DNA from: Massilia sp. Mn16-1_5
Lineage (GTDB): Bacteria > Pseudomonadota > Gammaproteobacteria > Burkholderiales > Burkholderiaceae_D
NCBI RefSeq assembly: GCF_004798585.1
Contig: NZ_PPXQ01000026.1
Coordinates: forward strand, 1 to 55,969
Length of the DNA stretch: 55,969 nt
Reading direction: 5' to 3'
The notes beneath the pieces were generated by a model that saw only the letters and a program-made list of their open reading frames with translations, was not told the DNA's origin and did no database searches. The translations under genes were made by a program, and so were the position numbers. Positions 33,730 to 42,523 of the stretch are shown piece after piece; positions within the stretch are counted from its first letter, which is position 1, and each line of letters opens with the position of its first letter.

Positions 33730-34491
33730 TCACGCGGCGCGCAGGCGTCCTTTGACGATGCGCACACGGTCGCCGCTGCGCCATTGCGGCTCGCTCGACT
33801 GGTGGAAGGTGCGCAGGGTGCCGTCGTCCAGGCGGACCCGGATTTCATAGCTGGTCGTGGCCTTCATGTTGCCTTCGACCTGGTTGCCGACTACCGCGCC
33901 GCCGACCGCACCGGCGACGGTGGCCAGCTGGCGTCCGTGGCCGCCGCCGATCTGGTTGCCCAGCAGGCCGCCGAGGACGGCGCCGCCAGCCGCGCCCAGG
34001 CCGCTGCCCTGGGCGCGCTGCTTGATCGCGCGCACCGATTCGACGTTACCGCAATTGCCGCACCATTTCGGCTCGGCGGCCGCGACCTGTACCGGTTTCG
34101 ACTTGGTCGCCGTGCGCGGGGCCGGAGCCGGCTCTGGCGCCGGTTCCGGAGCATATGCCGGCGCCGGAGCAGGTCCATAGCCCTGGGCCAGCTGCTGGGA
34201 TGGATAGGCTGGCGCGCTTGCAGCCGGGGCAGCCGGGCCTTGCGGCGCCAGCTGGGCCACGGCCGCTGCCGGTGCGAGCGGAGCCGTCTGGCCGGCCGGC
34301 GGCAGGCTCGCGGCCAGTGCGGCGCGGTCGGCTTCGCTCAGCTGACGGTTTGCGTTGCTGCCGATCGAGGACGGAATCCAGCCCAGGATGGCGGCGGTAC
34401 CGATCAGGCAAAAGAGCAGGACGGCGAGGGCGGCAAGCAGCATCATCGGATGGTGCTGGCGGCGGGTCGGAGGAGTAGGAATATTGTTCAT
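33730..34491 (-). CDS. Glycine-zipper 2TM-domain membrane protein with Pro/Ala linker
   Basis: A 253-residue protein. One N-terminal helix (MMLLAALAVLLFCLIGTAAI) anchors it in the inner membrane. A long Ala/Pro/Glu-rich linker (about 75-135) follows, then CGNCGNVESVRAIK and a glycine-zipper segment (GLGAAGGAVLGGLLGNQIGGG). The C-terminal beta region (YEIRVRLDDGTLRTFHQ, GDRVRIVKGRL) resembles that of SlyB/PcpY-like proteins. A CxxC pair sits before the zipper. It probably spans the envelope. It is divergent from the Crp/Fnr gene across 240 bp and may be its target. Confidence 0.85.
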   Translation of the reverse strand: MNNIPTPPTRRQHHPMMLLAALAVLLFCLIGTAAILGWIPSSIGSNANRQLSEADRAALAASLPPAGQTAPLAPAAAVAQLAPQGPAAPAASAPAYPSQQLAQGYGPAPAPAYAPEPAPEPAPAPRTATKSKPVQVAAAEPKWCGNCGNVESVRAIKQRAQGSGLGAAGGAVLGGLLGNQIGGGHGRQLATVAGAVGGAVVGNQVEGNMKATTSYEIRVRLDDGTLRTFHQSSEPQWRSGDRVRIVKGRLRAA

Positions 34492-34731
34492 GGCATGTGC
34501 TCCATAGATTGCGGATTGCAGGTGCTTTTTCCGCGGCGGCAGGCGGGGCCGGCCGATGGGGAGGATTGTCCCTAGGAACAACAAGGTATTCCGTGCGTCA
34601 CCGAACATACACCCCCTATCAGAGCATTTAACCTGATCGAAATTGTTTGCAAATGTATCCGTGGTGCCCTGTTCGTCCTGCCGGGCTGGCATGTTCGCGC
34701 CACGGATCTTCCCCTTTAACGCGAGATTTCG

Positions 34732-35463
34732 ATGAACTTTGCTGCTTCTCCCGACGTCGCCGAGCACAACGCCAATTTGCTGCTGGCCGCGCTCCCGCCG
34801 CAGGAGCTCGCCCAGGTGCTGCCGATGCTCGACCAGGTGCACGTCGAGGCCGGCGAAGTGCTGGGCGAAGCGGGCACGCCCGTCCAGTACATCTATTTTC
34901 CGCACGATTGCCTGATCTCCTTGCTGGGCGTGGCCGGCGGACGCATGACACTCGAAGTCGGCCTCGTCGGACGCGAGGGCATGTTGGGCGCTACCGTCGC
35001 CCTCGGCCACGAGATCGCCCAGGTGCGCGCCGTGGTCCAGCGTCCGGGGAGCGCCAGCCGCATGGACAGCGCCGCCTTTCGTGCCGAATTCGCGCGCAAT
35101 GGGGCGCTGCAGCGGGTGCTGTACCGCTACACCGATTCGCTGCTCGCGCAGGCGATCCAGATTGCCGTCTGCAGCCGCTTTCACGTGCTGGAGGCGCGCC
35201 TGGCGCGCTCGCTGCTGATCACGCGCGACCGTCTGCAGTCCGACAAATTCCACCTCACCCACGAATTCCTGGCCCACGCCCTGGGCGTGCGCCGCGTCGG
35301 CGTCACCAAGGCGGCCAGCGCCCTGCAGCAGCAGGGCCTGATCATCTACAGCCGCGGCAACATCGAGATCCTCGATCCGGAAGGCCTGGCGGCGGCCGCC
35401 TGCACCTGCTACGAAATCGTCAAGGATGCCGGAGCCGGGGCGCTGTCGAGCGCTTTCGTCTAG
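34732..35463 (+). CDS. Crp/Fnr family transcriptional regulator
   Basis: A 243-residue regulator. An N-terminal cyclic-nucleotide-binding-like beta roll (YIYFPHDCLISLLGVAGG, VGLVGREGMLGATVALG) leads through a dimer helix to a winged helix-turn-helix (THEFLAHALGVRRVGVTKAA). The GREGMLG form of the roll belongs to Crp/Fnr groups without the Fnr iron-sulfur cysteines; the classic cAMP-binding residues are not evident, so the ligand is unknown. It is divergent from the glycine-zipper gene and a reasonable candidate controller of the surrounding stress genes. Confidence 0.92.
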   Translation: MNFAASPDVAEHNANLLLAALPPQELAQVLPMLDQVHVEAGEVLGEAGTPVQYIYFPHDCLISLLGVAGGRMTLEVGLVGREGMLGATVALGHEIAQVRAVVQRPGSASRMDSAAFRAEFARNGALQRVLYRYTDSLLAQAIQIAVCSRFHVLEARLARSLLITRDRLQSDKFHLTHEFLAHALGVRRVGVTKAASALQQQGLIIYSRGNIEILDPEGLAAAACTCYEIVKDAGAGALSSAFV

Positions 35464-35558
35464 ACAAGGAAAGAAAACGCGCGCCGGCCGCTGCGCCGGC
35501 GCATTGTCGCAGCACTTGAACGTTATAAATTTCAGAGCGGTTGTCGATACCAAACACG

Positions 35559-35870
35559 ATGTGGCCTCTCACCGATACGGCATTGCACCTGATGGACGCC
35601 GCCAACCTGGCATCGGCCCGGTGCAACGGCGTCGAACTCGACCTGGAGCGCCTCTGGCGCGATGCCGATCCGGCCTCGCTGCATGCGCTCGACGCATCCC
35701 TGGCCGCGGTGCTGGCCCATGCCTGGCCGAGGCCGTTTGACCCGGTCGTGCTTGCCTTGTGCTACCAGGCTGAAGAGATGCGCGATGCCGTGCAGGCGCA
35801 GGGCCGCAAACTCAGCGGCGCGCGGGCGCCAGCAGCGCCAGCAGGAGTTTGGCCGTGTAGAGTACCGTGA
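35559..35870 (+). CDS. Hypothetical protein, 103 residues
   Basis: Begins MWPLTDTALHLMDAANLASA. It is mostly helical with many Ala/Asp/Arg and no signal or membrane segment. There is no good ribosome site, and the last 59 bases overlap the convergent membrane protein gene, so the true end or reality of the gene is open. The central part (RLWRDADPASLHALDASLAAVLAHAW) reads like a real protein. No family recognised. Confidence 0.45.
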   Translation: MWPLTDTALHLMDAANLASARCNGVELDLERLWRDADPASLHALDASLAAVLAHAWPRPFDPVVLALCYQAEEMRDAVQAQGRKLSGARAPAAPAGVWPCRVP

Positions 35871-36357
35871 TCGTACCGAAAAAGTCCCCGGTCGCCATCG
35901 CCAGGAAACTGTGGAGCAGGTTTTCCTGGCCTTCGTAGAAGGCGAACCAGAGGTGGTGCAGCAGGGGACTGGCGATCGAATAGGCCAGGGCGGCGAACAG
36001 CAGGCGCCCGCTCGTGAGGCGGGTCAGCCCGGCGTCCAGGCCGCCGTAGCGCCGCATGCCGAGGTAGACGAGATAGGGGCTGATGGTGGCGAGGATGCCG
36101 CCGGCGAAAGCGCGCACCGGGTCGTTCGGGAAGAACAGGAAGAAGCTGACACCCCAGGACACGAGCAGCAGGCCGATCGCACCGGCTTCCGCGAAGAGCA
36201 GGGTGGATAACAAGCGGACGCCTGCGGGCAGGTAGATCCAGTTGATGCCTGGCCCGAACTCGAAGCGCAGGAGGAACAATTCGTTGATCGCCAGTGCGGC
36301 CAGAAACATTACGATGGTCGCGGCGATCATCAGCGCGTTGAGTTTGAGCCAGGTCAT
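35812..36357 (-). CDS. Polytopic membrane protein, MASE1-like
   Basis: A 181-residue protein with about six helices. The segment FGPGINWIYLPAGVRLLSTLLF, with SWGVSFFLFFPNDP after it, resembles the ligand-sensing MASE1 membrane domain, here without an attached signalling domain. ATG 36357 is used, although the ribosome site is poor. It may act as a stand-alone sensor or transporter-like protein. It is convergent with the hypothetical gene at 35559 and divergent from the MarR-like gene. Confidence 0.7.
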   Translation of the reverse strand: MTWLKLNALMIAATIVMFLAALAINELFLLRFEFGPGINWIYLPAGVRLLSTLLFAEAGAIGLLLVSWGVSFFLFFPNDPVRAFAGGILATISPYLVYLGMRRYGGLDAGLTRLTSGRLLFAALAYSIASPLLHHLWFAFYEGQENLLHSFLAMATGDFFGTITVLYTAKLLLALLAPARR

Positions 36358-36441
36358 CCCCGTACAGTACAATATCTACAGGCCAACTGGTATAAAAAAT
36401 GCACCAAATCGGTGCGCCGGCGGCCGGAACCTGAGTTATTC

Positions 36442-36795
36442 ATGAAGACTACCCGCCCGGCCGACATTTACCTGCGTTTCCTGCAACTGAGCGACGCCTT
36501 GCGCGGCTTGCCCTCGCTGCCCGCACTCGATCCGCTCGAGGAACGCATCCTCGCCCTGGTGGCCCGCGCCGGCCAGACCGACGAGCGCCTGTCGGTGCGC
36601 GACGTGATGAGCAATGGCGAGCTGGGCGCACCCGCGACGGTCCACAACCGCCTGAAGTCGATGCGCCAGAAGGGCTGGATCATGCTGGCCGATACCGAGG
36701 ACACGCGCCGCAAGCGCATCGAGCTGACCCAAGCGGCGCTGCAGCATTTCGACCGCCTCTCCCACTGCATGCTGCGCGCGACCGAACGCGCCTGA
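36442..36795 (+). CDS. MarR-like winged-helix regulator
   Basis: A 117-residue protein. The winged helix runs from LDPLEERILALVARA through SVRDVMSNGELGAPATVHNRLKSMRQKGWI (recognition helix) to the wing DTEDTRRKRIELTQ. It lacks long dimerisation helices, so it is shorter than typical MarR. Targets are unknown; the divergent MASE1-like gene is one candidate. A strong terminator follows. Confidence 0.82.
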   Translation: MKTTRPADIYLRFLQLSDALRGLPSLPALDPLEERILALVARAGQTDERLSVRDVMSNGELGAPATVHNRLKSMRQKGWIMLADTEDTRRKRIELTQAALQHFDRLSHCMLRATERA

Positions 36796-36820
36796 CAAAA
36801 AGCGAACCAACAAACGTCAC

Positions 36821-36853
36821 GCCCCGCTTGCGCAGGACGCAAGCGGGGCGTTT
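36821..36853. terminator. Strong hairpin after the MarR-like gene
   Basis: GCCCCGCTTGCG (36821-36832), loop CAGGA, CGCAAGCGGGGC (36838-36849), then GTTTCG. The stem is perfect over 12 pairs; the U-tract is short. Confidence 0.8.
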
Positions 36854-36891
36854 CGTGTGTGTTTGCCTTGGGTGCTACAGGGGTGTGTAAA

Positions 36892-37113
36892 TCAGTTGGT
36901 CTTGCCGGTCTGGTTGCCGATGACGCCGCCGACGGCTGCGCCGCCGACCGTGCCCACAGCGCTGCCGCCGGTCAGGGCGCCACCGATCACTGCGCCGGCG
37001 CCGGCGCCGATCGCGGTGTTCTTGTCTTGGCGCGACATGCCGGAGCAGCCGGTCAGGGCCAGTGCCAGGGTAGCCAGGGTAGCGCTCACTGCCAGGTGTT
37101 TGATGTTTTTCAT
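36892..37113 (-). CDS. Small glycine-zipper lipoprotein (OsmB-like)
   Basis: A 73-residue lipoprotein with lipobox LTGC (Cys23) after a hydrophobic signal. The mature part is almost only a glycine zipper: AIGAGAGAVIGGALTGGSAV and GGAAVGGVIGNQTGKTN. Its size and pattern match OsmB-like osmotically induced lipoproteins. An AAGGAG ribosome site precedes ATG 37113. It is followed on the same strand by no gene before the terminator region; the BON gene lies 27 bp upstream. Confidence 0.88.
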   Translation of the reverse strand: MKNIKHLAVSATLATLALALTGCSGMSRQDKNTAIGAGAGAVIGGALTGGSAVGTVGGAAVGGVIGNQTGKTN

Positions 37114-37140
37114 AATAATCTCCTTGGTGGGTTTACTTCT

Positions 37141-37455
37141 TCACTTCAGGCGCAGGTCATTCCTGACCGATTTCACGCCCTTCACTGTGCGCGCAACCGA
37201 TGCTGCGGTTGCCACGTTTTCCGCCGAGCCGACATAGCCGCTCAGCTGGACAATACCTTCACGGGTCGCGACATCGATGTCCGCCGCATTCAGTTCGGTG
37301 CTCCGGCCGATGGCTGCCTTCACGCCCGCGGTGATGGTCGAATCGTCCACCACCGGGCTTTCCGCCTGCAGGCTGCCGAGGCTGCCGCAGGCTGCCAGAT
37401 GACTGGCGCCCATCAGGGCCGCCAGCAGGGCCAGGGCCGGTTTCAAATGCCTCAT
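37141..37455 (-). CDS. BON-domain lipoprotein
   Basis: A 104-residue lipoprotein (lipobox LAAC) with one BON domain: VDDSTITAGVKAAIG, then IDVATREGIVQLSGYVGS and VKGVKSVRNDLRLK. BON domains bind phospholipid and occur in OsmY-type periplasmic stress proteins. AAGGAT precedes ATG 37455. The gap of only 27 bp to the OsmB-like gene suggests co-transcription. A paralog with the same layout lies at 44922-45236. Confidence 0.92.
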   Translation of the reverse strand: MRHLKPALALLAALMGASHLAACGSLGSLQAESPVVDDSTITAGVKAAIGRSTELNAADIDVATREGIVQLSGYVGSAENVATAASVARTVKGVKSVRNDLRLK

Positions 37456-37569
37456 GCGTATCCTTGATGCGGTATTCCTGTTTCAGCGTTAGATAGAGAG
37501 TAAAGCTGCCCATCCGAATGGTCTGTTCGGCAACACACACATGGGTTCATTTACTCATCCATTCATGCT

Positions 37570-39633
37570 TTAGCGCTTCTTCGTCTTGCCCGGCGGCGGT
37601 GCCGTCGGCTTTTCCTTGGCCAGCGCCACCAGGCGGCCGCAAGGGCTGTCTTCGCCCGGTCCGGTATTGATCAGCGGAAGCAGCGCGGCGACCGGCGCGG
37701 CGACCGTTGCCAGCACGGCGGCGCCGCCGGCCTTCAGGGCCAGCACGCCCTTGTCGACCGAGACGTCGGGCTTGCTGAACGGACCACGCACGTACAGCGG
37801 GGAACGCAGCGTGAACAGGCGCAGCGCCTTGGTTTCAGGGTGGATGGTCAGGTCCATCTGTTCGTTCGCCAGGCTGATGCTGCCGTCCACGCGGATGATG
37901 GCTTCCTCGGTGTCGACGACGAACACCTGCGACTGCGCCACGCCCTTGTTGACGTCGAAGTCGGCCGCCAGGCAGTTCAGCTGCACCGTCTTGTCGCCGA
38001 ACAGCTTGGTGACGATGATGTTGCCCACGTTCAGGCCCGCCATTTCGAGCAGCATCTTGCTGATCGTGCCTTCGCTGACCAGGGCCTTGACCTCGCCGTT
38101 CGACGAGCCGAGCAGGGCGGCGACCGAGGTGCCGGTAGCCGACAGCTGGGCGTCGCCGTTGATCTGGCCCACCGTCGCCTGCATCTTCTCGATGGTCGGG
38201 AAGAGCTGCTTGATCTGGATGTGGCGCGCGCTGATCTTGGCCGTGGCCGCGATCGTATTGCCCTTGGCGCCGCTGCCGTCGAGGCGGATGTTCGAACGCA
38301 GCGTGCCGCCGGCCACGCCGAAGTCGAGCGGGTCGAGCGTGATGACGCCGTCCTTCATGATCAGGTGGGTCGACAGCTTGCTGATCGGCAGCGTCTTGTC
38401 GCGGATGATCTGGTCGGCCGCATAGCGCACGTCGGCATCGATCGCCTTCCAGCGTTCGGTGCGGAATTCCTCGACCGGCAACACCTTGCCGCCCGGCTGC
38501 ACCGCGTCCACGCCGCGCGCCTTCTTGCTCGCATTCGAGTCGCCGCCGATCAGCGGGGCAAGATCCGCGAACACCAGCTTGCGGGTAGAGACATTGCCGG
38601 TCAGCTTGGGCCGTGGCTTGCCGCCTTCGTAGACGAGCTTGCCGCCGATGTCGCTCGAGCCGACCTTGCCCTTGAAATTCTCGTAGGTCCAGCGCCCGTG
38701 TTCGCGGTCGAGCTCGCCAACCAGGTGGCCCGAGGTCGAGAAGGCGCCCGTTTCCGGCAGCGTGATGCCGGTGAAGTTGTACAGGCGCGCCATGCTGCGT
38801 CCGGCCAGGGTCAGCTGCAGGTCGACCGCCTTCAATTTGGCGGGACTGGTGACCGTGCCCTCCACGGCAATGCGGCTCGGGCCGCTGCGCAGGTCGGCCT
38901 GCACCGGGTAGGGCGTGTTCTGGTCCTTCAGCGACAGCACCTGGCCGACCTTGCCGCCGCCCGTCACCTCGGCGCCGTTATAGGTACCGGTCACATCGAA
39001 GCCGACGCCGTACTTCGCATCCTTGTCCAGCGTGCGCACCTTGGCCGTGATGTCGGCCTTGGTGACGGCATCGACCACCTTGACCACGCCGTCGGTCAGC
39101 ACCACGCGCTCGAGGTCGAGCTCCCACTTCGATTTCTCCTGCTTCTTCTTGTACACCCAGTTGTAGTGGGTGGCATCGGTGCGCTGCAGCTCGAGATAGG
39201 GGGCGTCGAAGCGCAGTACGGGAATCCCGATGGTCCGGTGCAGCAAGCCAAAGGGATTCAACGAAAATGAAAATTGGCGTACGCGTGCCATGTCCATCTG
39301 CTTCATGTTAGCCGGATTGCCGACGTGCACGTCATTGGCGATCAGGTGCGGCCAGGGCAGCCAGTCGCGCAGGTGGCGGTCGGACTTGGCCATGCGTTTT
39401 GCCGGGATTTCCCACTGCACGGCCAGGTTGCCGCGGATCGCGAACGGCCGCTCGATGGCTTCGCTGACCTTGGCGTTCAACCAGGGACGCGCCTTGTTCC
39501 AATCGAAGGTAAGGATAAAAATGATGGCGATGACCGGGATCGCGATCAGGACGGCAAGCAGGCTGAGGAGGATTTTCTTCTTCTTGCCGCCGTGCTTGCG
39601 GCCGGCGTCGTGCTGGGCGGTGGTATCAGGCAT
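37570..39633 (-). CDS. AsmA family protein
   Basis: A 687-residue envelope protein. One N-terminal helix (ILLSLLAVLIAIPVIAIIFIL) anchors it, followed by RPFAIRGNLAVQWEIP, the start of the AsmA repeat-beta-groove region. The C-terminal AsmA domain is marked by ATAKISARHIQIKQLFPTI, SNGEVKALVSEGTISKMLLE and IHPETKALRLFTLRSPLYV. AsmA-like proteins form bridge-like grooves that move phospholipid between the membranes. A lysine-rich cytoplasmic N-terminus precedes the helix. It is probably a single-gene unit. Confidence 0.93.
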   Translation of the reverse strand: MPDTTAQHDAGRKHGGKKKKILLSLLAVLIAIPVIAIIFILTFDWNKARPWLNAKVSEAIERPFAIRGNLAVQWEIPAKRMAKSDRHLRDWLPWPHLIANDVHVGNPANMKQMDMARVRQFSFSLNPFGLLHRTIGIPVLRFDAPYLELQRTDATHYNWVYKKKQEKSKWELDLERVVLTDGVVKVVDAVTKADITAKVRTLDKDAKYGVGFDVTGTYNGAEVTGGGKVGQVLSLKDQNTPYPVQADLRSGPSRIAVEGTVTSPAKLKAVDLQLTLAGRSMARLYNFTGITLPETGAFSTSGHLVGELDREHGRWTYENFKGKVGSSDIGGKLVYEGGKPRPKLTGNVSTRKLVFADLAPLIGGDSNASKKARGVDAVQPGGKVLPVEEFRTERWKAIDADVRYAADQIIRDKTLPISKLSTHLIMKDGVITLDPLDFGVAGGTLRSNIRLDGSGAKGNTIAATAKISARHIQIKQLFPTIEKMQATVGQINGDAQLSATGTSVAALLGSSNGEVKALVSEGTISKMLLEMAGLNVGNIIVTKLFGDKTVQLNCLAADFDVNKGVAQSQVFVVDTEEAIIRVDGSISLANEQMDLTIHPETKALRLFTLRSPLYVRGPFSKPDVSVDKGVLALKAGGAAVLATVAAPVAALLPLINTGPGEDSPCGRLVALAKEKPTAPPPGKTKKR

Positions 39634-39863
39634 GACGATCCTTTATTGGGTATCGATCTTGCGGCCAGCTTAGCGCAAAGGGCATGGTCATCAATGTGCG
39701 GTGTCGCACGGTGCGGCGGATGAGCAGTGCCTGAGTTTGCCCGTGCGCCGCGATGAAGGTGCCAATCCGGGCCGATGTGCGGGGTGTGTGCGGTATCGAA
39801 CCGAACTCGACCGATAACAGGCTTATAACGTTAACAACTTGCTTACATCCACGGGAGAAAGTC

Positions 39864-40241
39864 ATGGACATGAATCGTTCGATGGGTTGCGCGGCAGCCC
39901 TTGCCGCCGTGCTGGCGCTGAGCGCCTGCGCCAGCCAGAAGGCGCCGGCCACGGCCGATGTCGCGGTGTCGCGCAATGCCGTCGCGAATGCGGTGCAGGC
40001 CGGCGCCGCCGACCTGGCGCCGGAAGAAATCACGGCAGCACGCGCCAAGATGATGCGCGCCAACGAAGCGCTGGCCGCCAAGGACTACAAGCTGGCGCGC
40101 GAACTGGCGACCCAGGCCCAGGCCGATGCCCAGCTGGCCCAGAGCAAGGCCGCGTCGGCCAAGGCGACCGCCGCCTCGAACGCGCTCAACGAAGACCTGC
40201 GCGTGCTGCGCCAGGAAGTCGACCGCGCCAACTCGCAATGA
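39864..40241 (+). CDS. DUF4398-type small lipoprotein
   Basis: A 125-residue lipoprotein (lipobox LSAC, CASQKAP). The mature part is a long helix: AADLAPEEITAARAKMMRANEALAAKDYKLARELATQAQADA, a pattern typical of DUF4398 proteins, which pair with OmpA lipoproteins. GGGAGAAAG precedes ATG 39864. Only 11 bp separate it from the OmpA gene downstream, so they form an operon and probably a periplasmic complex. Confidence 0.9.
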   Translation: MDMNRSMGCAAALAAVLALSACASQKAPATADVAVSRNAVANAVQAGAADLAPEEITAARAKMMRANEALAAKDYKLARELATQAQADAQLAQSKAASAKATAASNALNEDLRVLRQEVDRANSQ

Positions 40242-40252
40242 GGGAGAAGAAC

Positions 40253-41176
40253 ATGACACCACGTTTCCTGAAGCCGGCCGTCTTCGCCAGCGCCATCCTG
40301 CTGGCCGCCTGCAGCACCACGCCGACCACCACGCCGACCCTGGACCAGGCGCGCGCCGATTTCGTTGCCGCAAATAACAACCCGCAGGTCTCGAGCTATG
40401 CGCCGCTGCAGTTCAAGGAAGCCAGCGACGCGCTCGACCGCGCCAATGCCGCAGCGGCGAAGAAGGAAAGCCTGAACGACATCGACCGCCTGGCCTATAT
40501 CGCCAAGCAGAAGATCTCCACCGCCCAGGAAGTGGCGCGCGCCAAGGCCGCCGAGGCGAACATCGCCGACGCCGGGCGCCAGCGCACCGAACTCACCCTG
40601 GAAGCGCGCACCGCCGAAGCCGAGCGCGCCAAGCGCGAAGCGGCCGAAGCCCAGGCCGCCGCCGCCGCCGCCCAGCAGCAGGCGGCCACCGCCCAGCAGC
40701 AGGCCGCCATGGCCCAGGACCAGACCCGCATGATCGCCGAGCGCGCCGCCAAGCTCGAAGCGCTGCTGGTCGAACTGCATGCCACCAAGACCGAGCGCGG
40801 CATGGTCGTCACCATCGGCGACGTCCTGTTCGCCACCAACCAGGCGAACCTGACACCGAACGGAATGTCGACCCTGCGCAAGCTCGCCGACGTCATGGCG
40901 CAGAACCCGGAGCGCACTGTGCTGGTCGAAGGGTTTACCGACAGCACCGGCAGCTCGAGCTACAACATGGACTTGTCGCAGCGCCGCGCGAACGCGGTCG
41001 CCACGGCCCTGTCCAGCATGGGCGTGCCGCGCGAGCGCATCGCCATGAAGGCCTATGGCGAAGCCTTCCCGGTCGCCGCCAACGACAACGCGTCGAACCG
41101 CCAGCTGAACCGCCGCGTCGAGATCGTGCTGTCGAACGAGAACGCGCCGATTCCGCCGCGCGCGGCCAGCCGTTGA
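40253..41176 (+). CDS. OmpA-family lipoprotein with DUF4398 and coiled-coil stalk
   Basis: A 307-residue lipoprotein (lipobox LAAC). After the lipobox comes a DUF4398-like segment (LDQARADFVAANNNPQVSSY, PLQFKEASDALDRANAA). A long Ala/Gln/Glu coiled coil follows (about 100-165, including AEAQAAAAAAQQQAATAQQQ), then an OmpA domain (VVTIGDVLFATNQANLTPNG, LVEGFTDSTGS, LSQRRANAVATALSSMGV, NRQLNRRVEIVL). It would link the outer membrane to peptidoglycan through a stalk. Ribosome site AGGGAGAAG. It is the second gene of an operon with the DUF4398 lipoprotein. Confidence 0.93.
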   Translation: MTPRFLKPAVFASAILLAACSTTPTTTPTLDQARADFVAANNNPQVSSYAPLQFKEASDALDRANAAAAKKESLNDIDRLAYIAKQKISTAQEVARAKAAEANIADAGRQRTELTLEARTAEAERAKREAAEAQAAAAAAQQQAATAQQQAAMAQDQTRMIAERAAKLEALLVELHATKTERGMVVTIGDVLFATNQANLTPNGMSTLRKLADVMAQNPERTVLVEGFTDSTGSSSYNMDLSQRRANAVATALSSMGVPRERIAMKAYGEAFPVAANDNASNRQLNRRVEIVLSNENAPIPPRAASR

Positions 41177-41204
41177 GAATGATTTGAATAGCTGAGGAAA
41201 CATC

Positions 41205-41744
41205 ATGGAACAAGGCAAGACCTCCCTGGCGCATGGCTTCGACATCGAGGCCATCCGCCGCGCCGCCGCCAACCTCGACGACGGCGCCGTCACCGAGGGT
41301 TACGCGGCCGACCGCGAGGCGGTCATCGCGATGCTGAACGACGCGCTCGCCACCGAACTGCTGTGCGTACTGCGCTACAAGCGCCATTACTACACGGTGC
41401 AGGGACCGAACAACGGCGCGCTGAAAGCGGAGTTCCTCGAGCACGCCCAGCAGGAGCAGGAGCACGCCGACCGCATCGCCGAGCGCATCGTGCAGCTGAA
41501 CGGCTCGCCGAACTTCAACCCGGCCACGCTGACCGCCCGCTCGCACGCCGAGTACGACGATTCGGAAGACACGCAGGCGATGGTGCGCGCCGACCTGATC
41601 GCCGAGCGCGTCGCCATCGAATCGTATCGCCAGATGATCCAGGCGATCGGCGACAAGGACCCCACCACCAAGCAGATGCTCATCGAAATCCTGGCCGTCG
41701 AGGAGGAACACGCCGACGACATGCACGATTTCCTTGTGCGCTGA
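41205..41744 (+). CDS. Ferritin-like / bacterioferritin-type protein
   Basis: A 179-residue four-helix protein. Diiron-site ligands are seen as ATELLCVLRYKRHYY (Glu), EHAQQEQEHADRIAERIVQL (Glu and His), AERVAIESYRQMI and AVEEEHADDMHDFL. The pattern is that of bacterioferritin relatives; no haem Met is evident. It probably oxidises and stores iron or guards DNA against peroxide. GAGGAA precedes ATG 41205. It starts a run of four same-strand genes with short gaps, the next three of YqjD/YqjE type, so oxidative and osmotic stress roles are likely shared. Confidence 0.88.
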   Translation: MEQGKTSLAHGFDIEAIRRAAANLDDGAVTEGYAADREAVIAMLNDALATELLCVLRYKRHYYTVQGPNNGALKAEFLEHAQQEQEHADRIAERIVQLNGSPNFNPATLTARSHAEYDDSEDTQAMVRADLIAERVAIESYRQMIQAIGDKDPTTKQMLIEILAVEEEHADDMHDFLVR

Positions 41745-41785
41745 TTTTTACCACCACCATCAATAACCGATAACAGGAGTTCACC

Positions 41786-42094
41786 ATGCAAGACATCAAC
41801 CGCTCGATCGACAACGCGAACGCCGACATGAAAGGCCTGGTCAAGGATGCGCAGTCCCTGCTCAACGCAGCCGCTTCGCTCACCGGCGTGAAGGCCGACG
41901 AGCTGCGCGCACGCGGCATGGAAATGCTGGACCGCGCCATGGGCAAGGCCAGCCAGTACCAGGGTCAAGCCGTCATCAAGAGCAAGGAACTGGCAGAGAG
42001 CGCCGATGTCTACGTTAAGGACAATCCATGGCGTACCGTCGTCGCAGCAGCAAGCGTCGGCCTGCTGGTCGGCATCTTCCTGGGTCGTAAATAA
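41786..42094 (+). CDS. DUF883 (ElaB/YqjD-type) membrane-anchored protein
   Basis: A 102-residue protein. The N-terminal helical region (MKGLVKDAQSLLNAAASLTG) leads to the family's C-terminal pattern: VYVKDNPWRTVVAAASVGLL ending in GIFLGRK. In E. coli these tail-anchored proteins bind ribosomes in stationary phase. ACAGGAG precedes ATG 41786. It is directly followed by the YqjE-type gene, as in enterobacteria (yqjD-yqjE-yqjK). Confidence 0.95.
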   Translation: MQDINRSIDNANADMKGLVKDAQSLLNAAASLTGVKADELRARGMEMLDRAMGKASQYQGQAVIKSKELAESADVYVKDNPWRTVVAAASVGLLVGIFLGRK

Positions 42095-42112
42095 TTCACG
42101 CCGGAGAACGCC

Positions 42113-42499
42113 ATGGAAAAGACCGAAACCGTCGTGCATGGTCCCGGACTCATGGGCGGCATCTCCGGCCTGGCAAAGAACCTGTTCGGCCTCATCGTGT
42201 CCCGCGTGGAGTTGGCGGCGCTCGAGATGTCGGAAGTGCGGAACCACGTGATCGAGCTGCTGGCGATTTTCGCCGGCGCCGTGCTCGCCGTGTGGTTCGC
42301 GCTGGCCTACGGCACCGCGACGATCGTGATGCTGGCCTGGGACAGCTGGGGCTGGAAGATTCTGCTGGTGATGTTCCTGGTGTTTTTGGTGATCACGGTC
42401 GTACTCGTGATGAAGGGATTGGCCATGCTCAAGCAAGGCAAGCTCGCCTTCCCGGAAACGATGAACGAACTTCGTCACGACCGCGACGCGCTGCTCTGA
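42113..42499 (+). CDS. YqjE-type (phage holin 3-6 superfamily) membrane protein
   Basis: A 128-residue protein with two helices (ELLAIFAGAVLAVWFALAYG and ILLVMFLVFLVITVVLVMKG) after an amphipathic start (GISGLAKNLFGLIVSRVELA). The family is labelled phage holin-like by sequence, but its place next to a DUF883 gene identifies it as YqjE. It is a membrane partner of unknown biochemical role. It is 18 bp after the DUF883 gene and 24 bp before the next, so it is part of one operon. Confidence 0.92.
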   Translation: MEKTETVVHGPGLMGGISGLAKNLFGLIVSRVELAALEMSEVRNHVIELLAIFAGAVLAVWFALAYGTATIVMLAWDSWGWKILLVMFLVFLVITVVLVMKGLAMLKQGKLAFPETMNELRHDRDALL

Positions 42500-42523
42500 G
42501 CAGCCACCAACAGGGGAGGGAAC

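Noticed and set aside
36355..36385. Third LexA-like site near the MASE1-like gene start
   Set aside because: TACAGTACAATATCTACAG looks similar but lacks the CTGT half at the right spacing.
42113..42499. Phage holin indicating a prophage
   Set aside because: The protein belongs with the neighbouring DUF883 gene as YqjE; no lysis or structural phage genes are present.
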